Notes: generated by a model not told the origin, from the letters alone. Shown: positions 43,406-51,531, counted from the first letter of the stretch. The stretch: 64,000 nucleotides of DNA from JAUVPB01 sp965223695 (GCA_965223695.1 CBDCXJ010000031.1:171248-235247), one strand, 5' to 3'. Translations and numbers: made by a program.

Positions 43406-43902
43406 GTCTCCACCCCCAAGGTCTTCCGCAGCCGCGCCAGACCCCGCTCAGCATGCTTCTGCACCGTCGGCTTCTCCACACCGAGCAAGTCGGCGACCTC
43501 GCTCAGACTCCAGTCGAAGCAGTAGACGAGCATCACCACGATCCGCTGCTTCTCGGACAGCCGCGCAATCGCCGCAGGCAGCTGTGGCTCCACGTCTGGC
43601 AGCCGCTGGGGCAACACATCGAAGAACGCCGGACGACGTCGCAAGCTCATGCGGTGAGCCTTCTTTCGACCAACTCCGTACACGTAGCCCAACGGGTTGG
43701 CCTTGCCACTCACACGATCCCAATGCTCCCAGGAATAGGCCAGCGCATCAGCAGCTGCTTCCCGACCCAGTTCCGATCCATACGCGGCGCTCAGTGCTTG
43801 ACGAAGCCGAGGCTCGGCGTCCCGGAACCACTCCGTGAAAGAGTCAGCAACCGTCTCGTCGAGCACCAACGTCCTGTCGGAAACCACCATCGATCTCCCC
43901 AA
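43402..43902 (-). CDS. Sigma-70 family (ECF/SigE-like) RNA polymerase sigma factor
   Basis: About 166 aa. A region-2-like segment (AADALAYSWEHWDRVSGKANPLGYVYGVGR) is followed by region 4 (AIARLSEKQRIVVMLVYCFDWSLSEVADLLGVEKPTVQKHAERGLARL). It directs transcription of an unknown regulon, probably autoregulated. ATGA coupling to the membrane propeller protein suggests that the latter controls its release. Confidence 0.88.
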   Translation of the reverse strand: MGRSMVVSDRTLVLDETVADSFTEWFRDAEPRLRQALSAAYGSELGREAAADALAYSWEHWDRVSGKANPLGYVYGVGRKKAHRMSLRRRPAFFDVLPQRLPDVEPQLPAAIARLSEKQRIVVMLVYCFDWSLSEVADLLGVEKPTVQKHAERGLARLRKTLGVET

Positions 43903-44028
43903 TTGGCTCTCACCCTAGAAGTGCACCGAACCGCCCGTTCGTATGACAGCCCTCAGCGAGTTGGTACCGGCCCGCGCGGAATCGCCGGGCACAACGCGAG
44001 CGCGCTCAGCGCGATGGCGAGAAAGCTT

Positions 44029-44385
44029 CTAGTTCGCGAAGGGGCGGGGGGGTTGCGTGGTATCGGCGGTGGAGCGTTCGAGAAAGTCGTCGAGAAGCGC
44101 GGCGGCTTCGGCCTCTGCTCCGGGGAGCAGGTGCCCGTAGGGGCCGAGCGTGATCTTGATGCTGGAATGGCCCATGTAGGTCGAGATCGCCTTGATGTTC
44201 ACGCCAGCGGCGATCATCAGCGTCGCGAACGTGTGCCGGCCTCGTGCATCCGGATCTTCTCTAGACCGGCCGCTTCCCAGAGTCGTCGGGCGCGAGCGTT
44301 CACGCCCGAGTGCGAGAACGGGACGTCGGGCTTGCTGGCGAACGCGAGCCCCTCGGTGTGCTCTGCGCGGATCCAGCCACGTGCA
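44029..44385 (-). pseudogene. Tyrosine recombinase C-terminal remnant, frameshifted
   Basis: Pieces of one catalytic domain in two frames: EGLAFASKPDVPFSHSGVNA, RARRLWEAAGLEKIRMHEA, then (after one missing base in GAGGCCGGCAC) RHTFATLMIAAGVNIKAIST, YMGHSSIKITLGPYGHLLPG. H-x-x-R, GH and nucleophile Tyr are present, but everything upstream of the box-I region is missing. It abuts an arm-module copy at 44391. Probably the integrase of the 41-44 kb element. Confidence 0.8.
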
Positions 44386-44390
44386 GGGAC

Positions 44391-44437
44391 GCCTGAGACC
44401 GCTGGAGACGGACGGTTACTGGCGCGCAGCTGGCGCC
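44391..44437. repeat. Arm-type recombination module, partial copy 3
   Basis: GCCTGAGACCGCTGGAGACG, GTTACTGGCGCGCAGCTGGC. Same order as the modules at 35494 and 41264, but lacking the first ACCGCTGGAGG unit and with a decayed second 11-mer. Adjacent to the integrase remnant. Confidence 0.6.
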
Positions 44438-44492
44438 ACACCCCGGGGGTGATGAGAAGAGGCCCGTCACTCCGGCGGGGCTCTCTCTTCCC

Positions 44493-45116
44493 CTACCCAA
44501 TGTCCTGGGCGCTGGCGCCGAAGCCGCGTACGAGGGTTGCGAGAGCGTCGCGCCAAGCTTGCTCTTCGTGGCCCTCGGGCAGATTTCTGAACACCTCGCC
44601 GCGAAGCTCAGCGTTGGCGAGACCTTCGAGCATGGCGTTGAACTCGACTGCGGCCTCGTGGACTGACTTCCTGCCCAACAGCGCGGCCTCATCGAGCCGT
44701 TTGACCCTCGCCAAGAGTCCGTTCCAAGCCCGCGCCCTCGCCGCGGCAAGCTCAGGCCCTGGCTGTAGGCCCGGAACGACGCGCTGGAACGCGATGCGAT
44801 AGCGGGCCGGGTGCTCGATGACCAGCGGCCGAAACGCACGTACGCCGACCGCGATCAGGTCTGCGATCGGGTCGTCGGTCTGGTCGAGCTTGTCGATCTC
44901 GTCGGCGAGGAAATCAAACGCCCCCTGTGCAAGGGCGTCGACGAGGAGCCCTTCCTTGGATCCGAACAGGCTGTAAACGGCCCGGGTGGTCGTCCCGCCC
45001 GCGTCAGCCACGGCTCGGACCGAGAACGCTGCCGGGCCACCTTCGGTTACGAGGCGTTCGGCCGCGGCCCGAAGCGCAGCTCGCGTCTGCTCGTCGTGCA
45101 CCTTTGGCCTTCCCAC
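44493..45116 (-). CDS. TetR-family transcriptional regulator
   Basis: 207 aa. N-terminal HTH (RAALRAAAERLVTEGGPAAF, SVRAVADAGGTTTRAVYSLF, GSKEGLL) plus a C-terminal ligand-binding domain with HPARYRIAFQRVVPG and LLARVKRLDEAALLG. It is divergent from the small genes at 45187 and 45586, with a dyad between them that is the probable operator. The ligand is unknown. Confidence 0.92.
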   Translation of the reverse strand: MGRPKVHDEQTRAALRAAAERLVTEGGPAAFSVRAVADAGGTTTRAVYSLFGSKEGLLVDALAQGAFDFLADEIDKLDQTDDPIADLIAVGVRAFRPLVIEHPARYRIAFQRVVPGLQPGPELAAARARAWNGLLARVKRLDEAALLGRKSVHEAAVEFNAMLEGLANAELRGEVFRNLPEGHEEQAWRDALATLVRGFGASAQDIG

Positions 45117-45137
45117 CTTGACATGGTAGCGACACGT

Positions 45138-45159
45138 GTTACGTTACATGTATCGCAAC
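45138..45159. promoter_or_regulatory. Probable TetR operator
   Basis: A 22-bp dyad centred on the perfect palindrome TACATGTA with flanks GTTACGT and TCGCAAC (5 of 7 symmetrical). It lies 22 bp upstream of the regulator's start and 28 bp upstream of the divergent gene, overlapping where both promoters must be. Two near-repeats (ACACGTGTTAC, GCAACGTGTTCC) surround it. Confidence 0.6.
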
Positions 45160-45186
45160 GTGTTCCGAAACAAGGAGGGCCGAAGA

Positions 45187-45486
45187 ATGTACGTAGTCGT
45201 ACACCACCGGATCAAGGACCCGAAGACGGCGTTCGCTCGCGGCGAAAGGCTGATCGCAAGCGAAGATGCGCCCCAGGGGGTACGTGTACTTCAGTTCTAC
45301 CCAAGCCAGGACGGCTCGGCCGTTACCTGCCTATGGGAGGCCGAGTCGGTGAGCTCGGTCCAGGAGTACGTGGACACGACCCTCGGAGACTCCAGCGAGA
45401 ACACCTCCTACGCGGTCGACACAAGCCACGCGTTCGCGGAACACCCATCGCAGGTAGCGCCAGCGCCAGCAGCAATCTCAAGTTAG
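45187..45486 (+). CDS. Small ferredoxin-fold-like hypothetical protein
   Basis: About 99 aa from the ATG at 45187 (AAGGAGG ten bases upstream). MYVVVHHRIKDPKTAFARGE, VRVLQFYPSQDGSAVTCLWE and SVSSVQEYVDTTLGDSS suggest a small alpha/beta, ABM/DUF4242-like sheet. It diverges from the TetR gene and is probably its target. Not assigned to a named family. Confidence 0.72.
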   Translation: MYVVVHHRIKDPKTAFARGERLIASEDAPQGVRVLQFYPSQDGSAVTCLWEAESVSSVQEYVDTTLGDSSENTSYAVDTSHAFAEHPSQVAPAPAAISS

Positions 45487-45585
45487 TCAGCTCGGGTTTG
45501 AACGGAGGACGTCGGGCCAGGCCGGCCTCGCAGGCCTATTCTGCTCACACGAGCTCGTAGCAAGGCCTCACGGAAGGACGCGAAC

Positions 45586-45876
45586 ATGCCTCGATTCCTG
45601 ATCGAACGTGACATTCCCGCGGCGGGCACCATGGAGCGCGAGGACCTTCGAGCCGCTAGCGCAAAGTCGAACGACGTCCTGACAGCGATGCGCTCTGAGC
45701 GAAAGAACATTCTCTGGGAGCAGTCCTACGTCGCCAACGACGCGATCTTCTGCGTGTACATCGCCGACAGCGAGGAGCTGATCCGCGAGCACGCGGAGAG
45801 AAGCGGATTTCCGGCGACGACGGTGACATCGCTGCGTAAGCGGATCGACCCGACGACCGCAGACGAGGCCGCGTAA
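45586..45876 (+). CDS. DUF4242 domain protein
   Basis: A 96-aa protein matching DUF4242: MPRFLIERDIPAAGTMERED, ILWEQSYVANDAIFCVYIAD and IREHAERSGFPATTVTSLRK. Members resemble a nickel-binding dimer from Streptomyces; the physiological role is unclear. It follows the 45187 gene by ~100 bp, is probably in the same unit, and perhaps under TetR control. Confidence 0.82.
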   Translation: MPRFLIERDIPAAGTMEREDLRAASAKSNDVLTAMRSERKNILWEQSYVANDAIFCVYIADSEELIREHAERSGFPATTVTSLRKRIDPTTADEAA

Positions 45877-45911
45877 GAGCACCTCGGCGGCTGGTCACGC
45901 CGAGGCGTTTC

Positions 45912-46562
45912 GTGCTCCGCCGGCCCAGGCCGCTGTTCAGAGATCGCGCGGATGCAGGTCGCAGGCTTGCTCACGTCCTTGCACCGCTGGCCGAGGACGC
46001 CGTCGTCGTCGGCCTGGCGCGGGGCGGCGTGGTCGTCGCCGCCGAGGTCGCGCGCGAGCTCGACCGGCCGCTCGACGCCCTCGCGGTGCGCAAGGTGGGT
46101 CACACCGCCCAGCCAGAGTTCGCAATCGGCGCCGTTGCAGCGGGCAGCGAGCCCTACATTCGTGGTCACGAAACGCTGACGCCTGACGACGTGCGCGATT
46201 CGGTCGAGGCGGCCACGCGAGATGCCGAGTCGCTCGACGAGACCTTGCATGCGACGGCGGCGGCGCACGAGCTCGACGGAAGAGCGTGCGCCCTCGTCGA
46301 CGACGGGCTCGCCACCGGCGCCACGATGATCGCGGCGACCATCTGGGCGCGGGCGCGCGGCGCGCGCGAGGTGACGGTCGCCGTGCCCGTTGGGGCCCGC
46401 CAGACAGCTGCCACGCTCGAGCGCCGGAGCGACCGAGTCGTCTGCCTCGAGACACCGCGCGGCTTCATGGCCGTTGGCCTCTACTACGAGGACTTCGGAC
46501 AGGTGAGCGACGGTGAGGTCACGCGGTTGCTCGACGAGAGCCGCTCGGCTGAGAACCCCTGA
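45912..46562 (+). CDS. Phosphoribosyltransferase family protein
   Basis: 216 aa with a GTG start. Type I PRTase fold: VVGLARGGVVVAAEVARELD, LAVRKVGHTAQPEFAIGAVA, and PRPP loop CALVDDGLATGATMIAA. C-terminal VCLETPRGFMAVGLYYEDF is typical of stand-alone Pribosyltran proteins of unknown base specificity, often near stress genes. It lies 36 nt after the DUF4242 gene. Confidence 0.85.
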   Translation: MLRRPRPLFRDRADAGRRLAHVLAPLAEDAVVVGLARGGVVVAAEVARELDRPLDALAVRKVGHTAQPEFAIGAVAAGSEPYIRGHETLTPDDVRDSVEAATRDAESLDETLHATAAAHELDGRACALVDDGLATGATMIAATIWARARGAREVTVAVPVGARQTAATLERRSDRVVCLETPRGFMAVGLYYEDFGQVSDGEVTRLLDESRSAENP

Positions 46563-46596
46563 CCGGCCGGCTGAGCCGTCCGGCCCGCTCGCCACC

Positions 46597-46615
46597 TTCA
46601 TCAAATCTTGATGAA
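46597..46615. promoter_or_regulatory. Palindromic operator-like site TTCATCAA-N3-TTGATGAA
   Basis: Perfect 8-bp arms with a 3-bp centre (TTCATCAAATCTTGATGAA), placed ~75 bp upstream of the SHOCT gene. A further TTGATG half-site lies at 46633. In GC-rich DNA such an AT-rich dyad is a likely regulator-binding site. The protein is unknown; the two-component regulator downstream is a candidate. Confidence 0.5.
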
Positions 46616-46688
46616 CGTCGGGATGGTGCCTTGATGTTGCTCTGGTGCTATGGGAGTAGACCCGAGCAGCAAGCGAAAGGAGCACGGC

Positions 46689-46910
46689 ATGTTGGTGTTG
46701 GCAAACGGTGGCGAAGACGCGGCCGGCGGCTTCTTCATCCTGATCATCCTCGTGGCCATCGGTCTCGCGATCTGGGGGCTCACGCGCTACCGCAGCCGCG
46801 GCACGCGACTCCACCAGTCCGGTCTTGCGGTCCTCGATGAGCGCTACGCCCGCGGCGAGATCGAACGTGACGAGTACGTCAAGCGCCGCCAGGACCTGCT
46901 GGAGAAGTAG
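46689..46910 (+). CDS. Small membrane protein with C-terminal SHOCT motif
   Basis: 73 aa from the ATG at 46689, with AAAGGAG nine bases upstream. One TM helix (FFILIILVAIGLAIWGL) is followed by a basic stretch and LAVLDERYARGEIERDEYVK, the SHOCT oligomerisation motif. Such proteins are small membrane components of unknown function. Placed just before the two-component system. Confidence 0.85.
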   Translation: MLVLANGGEDAAGGFFILIILVAIGLAIWGLTRYRSRGTRLHQSGLAVLDERYARGEIERDEYVKRRQDLLEK

Positions 46911-46944
46911 GGGACCCGACCGCGCGGAGGCCGCTCGGTCAGCG

Positions 46945-46980
46945 GATGGTCGATTCCACGATGTCGTGGGATCGACCATC
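46945..46980 (+). terminator. Strong hairpin between the SHOCT gene and the response regulator
   Basis: 17-bp arms (GATGGTCGATTCCACGA and TCGTGGGATCGACCATC, one G-T pair) around a two-base loop. No T-run follows, so it may be a factor-assisted terminator of the upstream gene. It lies only 28 bp before the regulator start, so an operator or mRNA-processing role is possible. Confidence 0.6.
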
Positions 46981-47007
46981 TAAGGGCCTCCGTATGATCG
47001 GCGAGCG

Positions 47008-47706
47008 ATGAGCACACGGCGCGTCCTCGTGGTCGACGACGAGGAGAGCATCCGCACTCTCGTCGCCTCGTACCTGCGGGACGAGGGCTTCGACGTTGTC
47101 GAGGCCAGCGACGGCCCGACGGCGCTGCGCGCGGTGAGGGGAGAGCAACTCGACCTCGTCGTGCTCGACGTGCGCATGCCGGGCATGGACGGGTTCGAAG
47201 TCCTGCGCGAGATGCGGACGATCTCGGACGTCTACGTGATCATGCTCACCGCGCGAGCCGAGGAGACCGACCGGGCGATCGGGCTCTCGGTCGGCGCCGA
47301 CGACTACGTTACGAAGCCGTTTTCGCCGCGCGAGCTCGTCGCGCGGGTGAAAGCAGTACTTCGGCGCTCGCGCGGCGGCGATGCGGCGGACGAGAGCGAT
47401 CTACTCGAGTTCGACAGCGTCTCGGTCGACCTCGCCCGGCGCGAGGTTCGGCGCGGCGGTGAGGTTGTCGAGCTCACGGCCCTGCAGTTCGAGCTACTCG
47501 CGGCCCTTGCCCAGTCACCGGGCCGAGTCTTTACGCGCCAGCAGTTGATAGAGCGAGTGTGGGGCTGGGAGTTCTTCGGCGACGGACGGATCGTCGACGT
47601 TCACATCGGGAACCTCCGCAAAGCGCTCGGCGATGACGCGTCCAACCCCGACGTAATGGGGACGGTTCGCGGCGTCGGGTACAAGCTCGTGGCGAGCCGA
47701 CGGTGA
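47008..47706 (+). CDS. OmpR/PhoB-type response regulator
   Basis: 232 aa. Receiver domain with acidic pocket VVDDEE, phospho-acceptor in LVVLDVRMPGMDG, and switch K in VTKPFSPREL. The C-terminal winged helix includes ELTALQFELLAALAQSPGRV, RIVDVHIGNLRKALGDD and RGVGYKLV. Start ATG 47008. Coupled to the kinase by a GTGA overlap. Confidence 0.95.
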   Translation: MSTRRVLVVDDEESIRTLVASYLRDEGFDVVEASDGPTALRAVRGEQLDLVVLDVRMPGMDGFEVLREMRTISDVYVIMLTARAEETDRAIGLSVGADDYVTKPFSPRELVARVKAVLRRSRGGDAADESDLLEFDSVSVDLARREVRRGGEVVELTALQFELLAALAQSPGRVFTRQQLIERVWGWEFFGDGRIVDVHIGNLRKALGDDASNPDVMGTVRGVGYKLVASRR

Positions 47707-48767
47707 GCACGAAGCAGCGAACCCTGCGGCGCCAGCTGTTCCGCTCGCACCTCATGGTCATGCTGCTCGCGGTGCTCGTCATGGCCCTCGTGGGCGGCCT
47801 GGCGGGCGCGCTCCTGAACAGCGCGGGCGCGTTCGAGGGCAAGGGTGCAAACAACGGCGACGGGGTAAGTGGAGCGGTCGTGCTCGGCATCGTCATCGCG
47901 GTCCTCTCGGCGATCGCCGCGGCCGTGATTATCGGCTCGATCGCGGCGCGACGCATTGCGCACCCGATCTGCGAGGTGCGCGAGGCGACCCGACGTCTCG
48001 CTGCCGGGAACTACGCGGTGCGCGTCCCGTCCTCGCGCTCAGCCGAGCTGACGCAGCTCGCCGAGGACGTCAACTCGCTGGCGAGACAGCTCGAGACGAC
48101 CGAGGAGCGCCGCCTGCTGCTGATCGCAGACGTCGCCCACGAGTTGAGAACACCGCTTACGACGATCGAGGGCTCGATGGAGGCGCTCATGGACGGCGTC
48201 GTCGAGCCGAGCGACGAGGTCTTCGCATCGATCGCGCAGGAGTCGGCGCGGCTCAAGCGGCTCGCCTTTGATCTCTCGAGTCTCTCGCGGGCGCAGGAAG
48301 GCGCCCACCCGCTCGATCGGACACCTCTCGAACTCGGAGAGGCCGTCGCGGCGACCAGCGAGCGCCTGCGGCACCAGTTCGAGGCCAAGGACGTGGCGCT
48401 CGACGTGCACGCACCCGAGGGCTTCGTCGTCTCAGCCGACGCCGATCGGATCGCGCAGATCCTGACGAACGTGATCGGAAACGCGCTCACGTACACGGAC
48501 GCCGGCGGCGAGGTCTCGGTCAAGCTCACGCCGGCGCCCGGTGCGACGACGGTCACCGTCAAGGACACGGGCAGAGGGCTCGACGCCGACGAGCTGCCGC
48601 AGGTCTTCGAGCGCTTCTACCGCGCCGACCCCGACATCGGGCAGGGGACCGGGGTTGGACTGACGATCGCCCGGGAGCTGGTGCACGCGCACGGCGGCGA
48701 GATCACTGTGCACTCCGCCGGACTCGGCCTGGGCACCGCGGTCGCGATCAAGCTTCCGATGGCGTAG
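47703..48767 (+). CDS. Sensor histidine kinase (HAMP, HisKA, HATPase)
   Basis: 354 aa, GTG start overlapping the regulator stop. Two TM helices (about residues 18-42 and 60-82) enclose only a very short outer loop rich in Gly/Asn, so little external sensing domain exists. HAMP follows (RIAHPICEVREATRRLAAGN). The phospho-His is in IADVAHELRTPLTT; N-box IGNALTY, G-boxes DTGRGLD and GQGTGVGLTIA. Together with 47008 it forms a two-component system, possibly sensing membrane state. The downstream antiporter is a possible target. Confidence 0.94.
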   Translation: MSTKQRTLRRQLFRSHLMVMLLAVLVMALVGGLAGALLNSAGAFEGKGANNGDGVSGAVVLGIVIAVLSAIAAAVIIGSIAARRIAHPICEVREATRRLAAGNYAVRVPSSRSAELTQLAEDVNSLARQLETTEERRLLLIADVAHELRTPLTTIEGSMEALMDGVVEPSDEVFASIAQESARLKRLAFDLSSLSRAQEGAHPLDRTPLELGEAVAATSERLRHQFEAKDVALDVHAPEGFVVSADADRIAQILTNVIGNALTYTDAGGEVSVKLTPAPGATTVTVKDTGRGLDADELPQVFERFYRADPDIGQGTGVGLTIARELVHAHGGEITVHSAGLGLGTAVAIKLPMA

Positions 48768-48836
48768 GCGCCCGGGCGCCATCCCGGACTGAGTCCCGAC
48801 ACATCCGGGGCTCGCGAACCTGGTAGGAAGGCGTCC

Positions 48837-50111
48837 ATGGCCGAGCTCGGCATCCTGGCTGCGTGCTTCGTCGTCTACGGGCTCGTCTCCCGCCGGCTCG
48901 CGGGCACGCTCGTGACCGCGCCGATCGCGTTCGTCGCCACCGGCCTTGTGCTGGGCGCGACGGGAGCGGTCGACTTCGGCTTTGCCAGCGGCGACGGCGG
49001 CTTCGAGTTCTCGCTCGGCAACGAGATCGTTCTGATCATCGCCGAGCTCGCGCTCGTGCTCGTGCTCTTCGCCGACGCATCGCGGATGAACGTCGGCGCG
49101 TTGCGGGGCAACGCCGGCCTGCCGACGCGACTGCTCGGCATCGGGATGCCACTAACGATGCTGCTCGGCCTCGTCCTTGCCTTGCCGCTGATCAGCGACC
49201 TGGAGTTCTGGGAAGCGGCGGTGATCGCCGCCGTGCTTGCCCCGACCGACGCAGCGCTGGGCCAGGCCGTCGTGCAGAGCCCGCGCGTGCCCGCCCGCAT
49301 TCGCCAGGCGCTCAATGTCGAGAGCGGCCTGAACGACGGCCTCTCGGTTCCCCTCTTGACGATCTTCATCGCGCTCGCAGCCGCGCGCGAGGAGGTCGAG
49401 GGAGCGGGCTTCTGGATCCGCTTCGCGCTCGAGCAGATCGGCTACGGCGCCGCGCTCGGCATCGGCGTCGGCTTCGTTGGCGGGGCGCTGATCCAGCGCG
49501 CCTGTAGCCGCAACTGGGTTACGCCCATCTACGAGCAACTGTCGGTCGCGGCGCTTCCGGTCGTGGCGTGGGCCGCGACCGACGCGGTCGGTGGCAACGG
49601 CTTCATCGCCGCCTTCGTCTGTGGCCTCGCTGCGAGCAAGGCGATCCGCGACCTCGGCGAGATGATCACTGACTTCGTCGAGGAAGAAGGGCAGCTGCTC
49701 AACCTCTCGATCTTCTTCATCTTCGGTGCGCTTGCCGCCTCGATCGTCGACGAGCTCACGTGGCAACTCGTCGTCTACGGCCTGCTCTCGTTGACCGTGG
49801 TGCGCATGCTCCCGGTCGCTGTCGCAACGATCGGCACAGGCCTCAACGCGCGCTCCGTCGCGTTCCTCGGCTGGTTCGGGCCTCGCGGCCTCGCGTCGAT
49901 CATCCTCGCGCTGGTCGTCTTCGAGGAGGAGGCGGCGATCGCGGGCTCCGAGACGATCTTCCTCGCGATGACCATCACTGTCCTGATCAGCGTGTTCGCC
50001 CATGGGCTCAGCGCGCGTCCGCTGATCAGGCTCTATGGCGGCTACGCCGAGGAGATGGACGACGACGCCCCCGAGATGGAAGAGGCGCCCGAGATGAGGA
50101 CGCGGGGTTAG
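48837..50111 (+). CDS. CPA1-type cation:proton antiporter
   Basis: 424 aa, about 12 TM segments (LGILAACFVVYGLVSRRLAG and onward). LAPTDAALGQAVV carries the ion-translocating Asp, and VESGLNDGLSVPLL and GWFGPRGLASIIL are family signatures. Exchanges Na+ or K+ for H+ across the membrane. The acidic C-terminus (EEMDDDAPEMEEAPEM) is short. It follows the two-component operon by 70 bp. Confidence 0.9.
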   Translation: MAELGILAACFVVYGLVSRRLAGTLVTAPIAFVATGLVLGATGAVDFGFASGDGGFEFSLGNEIVLIIAELALVLVLFADASRMNVGALRGNAGLPTRLLGIGMPLTMLLGLVLALPLISDLEFWEAAVIAAVLAPTDAALGQAVVQSPRVPARIRQALNVESGLNDGLSVPLLTIFIALAAAREEVEGAGFWIRFALEQIGYGAALGIGVGFVGGALIQRACSRNWVTPIYEQLSVAALPVVAWAATDAVGGNGFIAAFVCGLAASKAIRDLGEMITDFVEEEGQLLNLSIFFIFGALAASIVDELTWQLVVYGLLSLTVVRMLPVAVATIGTGLNARSVAFLGWFGPRGLASIILALVVFEEEAAIAGSETIFLAMTITVLISVFAHGLSARPLIRLYGGYAEEMDDDAPEMEEAPEMRTRG

Positions 50112-50167
50112 CTGGCGCGGTCAGCCGGGCCCGGGGGCGCGCCTCGCCGGGCCGTTACCCGGCGCGC

Positions 50168-50455
50168 CTATTTGAGCTCGGTCTCGATGAACGCGAACTC
50201 GCCGCCGCTCGCGTTGATGACGTCGTGCTCGACGCCCTTCTCGCGGAAGTAGGGAACGCCGACCTCGAGCTCAGCGTCGACCGGGCCGTCCGGGTTCTCG
50301 AGCCGGAGCGTCCCGGTCGAGAGCGGGACGATCACGTAGTCGTACTCGTGCACGTGCCAGCCTGTCGCAGCCTCGGGCGCGAAGCGCCACTCGGTCACGC
50401 GCACGCGGTCGTTCTCGATCAGCGTCGTGGGTACTGCGCTCGGTCGCTCGCTCAT
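50168..50455 (-). CDS. Cupin-domain protein
   Basis: 95 aa from the ATG at 50455 (MSERPSAVPTTLIENDRVRV). The ATGA overlap with the metA stop supports this start over an upstream one. Cupin motif WHVHEYDYVIVPLSTGTLRL supplies the His ligands, and HDVINASGGEFAFIE is the second motif. Function beyond small metal-binding cupin is unknown; coupling to metA suggests a link to methionine/sulfur metabolism. Confidence 0.85.
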   Translation of the reverse strand: MSERPSAVPTTLIENDRVRVTEWRFAPEAATGWHVHEYDYVIVPLSTGTLRLENPDGPVDAELEVGVPYFREKGVEHDVINASGGEFAFIETELK

Positions 50456-51531
50456 ACGACGGACCCTACCGCGCGCCTCAGTGGGTTGGCAGGGTCGACG
50501 CCTTCGGCGAACGGCACGCGCCGATCGGCGTGGGTCAACTGGTAGATCAACCCGAGCCAGTTGTTGAAGATCGCCTTGCCCGTGTCGGCCCACGTGTTGT
50601 CGACACGGGGCACGACGTCCGCCTCGGGGAAGATCGGCAGCTCGGCCCCAGCCGCAGCGGCAGCCATGAGCTCAGAGCGGTACTCCTGGAGCATCCGCCC
50701 GGTATCGCCGCCGAAGTAGGAGGCGGGAAAGGGTGGGTAGTCACGCGTTCCCGCAGCAGCCCGCCCGACCTCACGCTTGTACTCCTTCATCAGGCTCGTC
50801 GCGTCGTACTCGGGGTGCCCCTGGAAGTAGACAAAGCGAAGGCCGTCAGGACTCACCGCGAGATGCACCCCGGCTTCTTCGCTCTCGGCCAGGACGATCG
50901 TGCCCGCCGCGCGAAACTGCTCGGGACTCAGGTCATAGACGTGCGAGTGCGGTGCGTCGAAGCGCGTGTTGATGTCCGAGACAAGCGGATGCTCGCGCTC
51001 GATCACGCGGTGTGAGTAGACGCCCCAGCGCTTGTTGAGCAGGCGTACACGCTCGACGTCGTAGGTGAGCTTGAAATCGGCGTGGGTCGCGAGGCACGAG
51101 CAGATCACCGAGCAGACGCTCTCGCGCGCCCAGGCAAGCACGTCGACCAGCGGCTCCCAGAACGCCTCGTTGCGCAGGTCCTCCTGCACGGGGTTCGCCC
51201 CGGTGATGATCAGCGCGTCGAGGCCCTTCTCGACGAGGGTGTCGAACTCGTCGTAGTACGAGGCGATGTAGGCCTGGGCGTCGGGCCCGCGGGCGTGCGC
51301 GTCGACGGCGAACGGATGCACGAAGATCTGCACGATCCTGTTCGACGACCCGACGAGCCGGATGAACTGTCGTTCGGTCGCCTGTAGCGCGGCGTCGGGC
51401 ATCATGTTGAGCAGTCCGACGTGGAGCTCGCGGATGTCCTGCGAGAGCGCCCGGTCGAGCTCGAGCACCTCGTTCCCCTCCTCCCGCAGACGGGCGAAGG
51501 TCGGCAGCGCTGAATGGGCTACGAGGGGCAC
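50452..51531 (-). CDS. metA: Homoserine O-succinyl/acetyltransferase MetA
   Basis: 359 aa. MetA-family glutamine-amidotransferase fold: LNMMPDAALQATERQFIRLV, ALIITGANPVQ, catalytic Cys in VICSCLATHADF, YSHRVIEREHPLV, SHVYDL and FQGHPEYDATSL (catalytic His). First step of methionine biosynthesis from homoserine. Whether acetyl- or succinyl-CoA is used cannot be judged by eye. First gene of a two-gene unit with the cupin. Confidence 0.9.
   Translation of the reverse strand: MPLVAHSALPTFARLREEGNEVLELDRALSQDIRELHVGLLNMMPDAALQATERQFIRLVGSSNRIVQIFVHPFAVDAHARGPDAQAYIASYYDEFDTLVEKGLDALIITGANPVQEDLRNEAFWEPLVDVLAWARESVCSVICSCLATHADFKLTYDVERVRLLNKRWGVYSHRVIEREHPLVSDINTRFDAPHSHVYDLSPEQFRAAGTIVLAESEEAGVHLAVSPDGLRFVYFQGHPEYDATSLMKEYKREVGRAAAGTRDYPPFPASYFGGDTGRMLQEYRSELMAAAAAGAELPIFPEADVVPRVDNTWADTGKAIFNNWLGLIYQLTHADRRVPFAEGVDPANPLRRAVGSVV

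Noticed and set aside
48767..48780. Palindrome GGCGCCCGGGCGCC as a terminator
   Set aside because: A self-complementary 14-mer without loop or T-run; too little to call, although it follows the histidine kinase stop.
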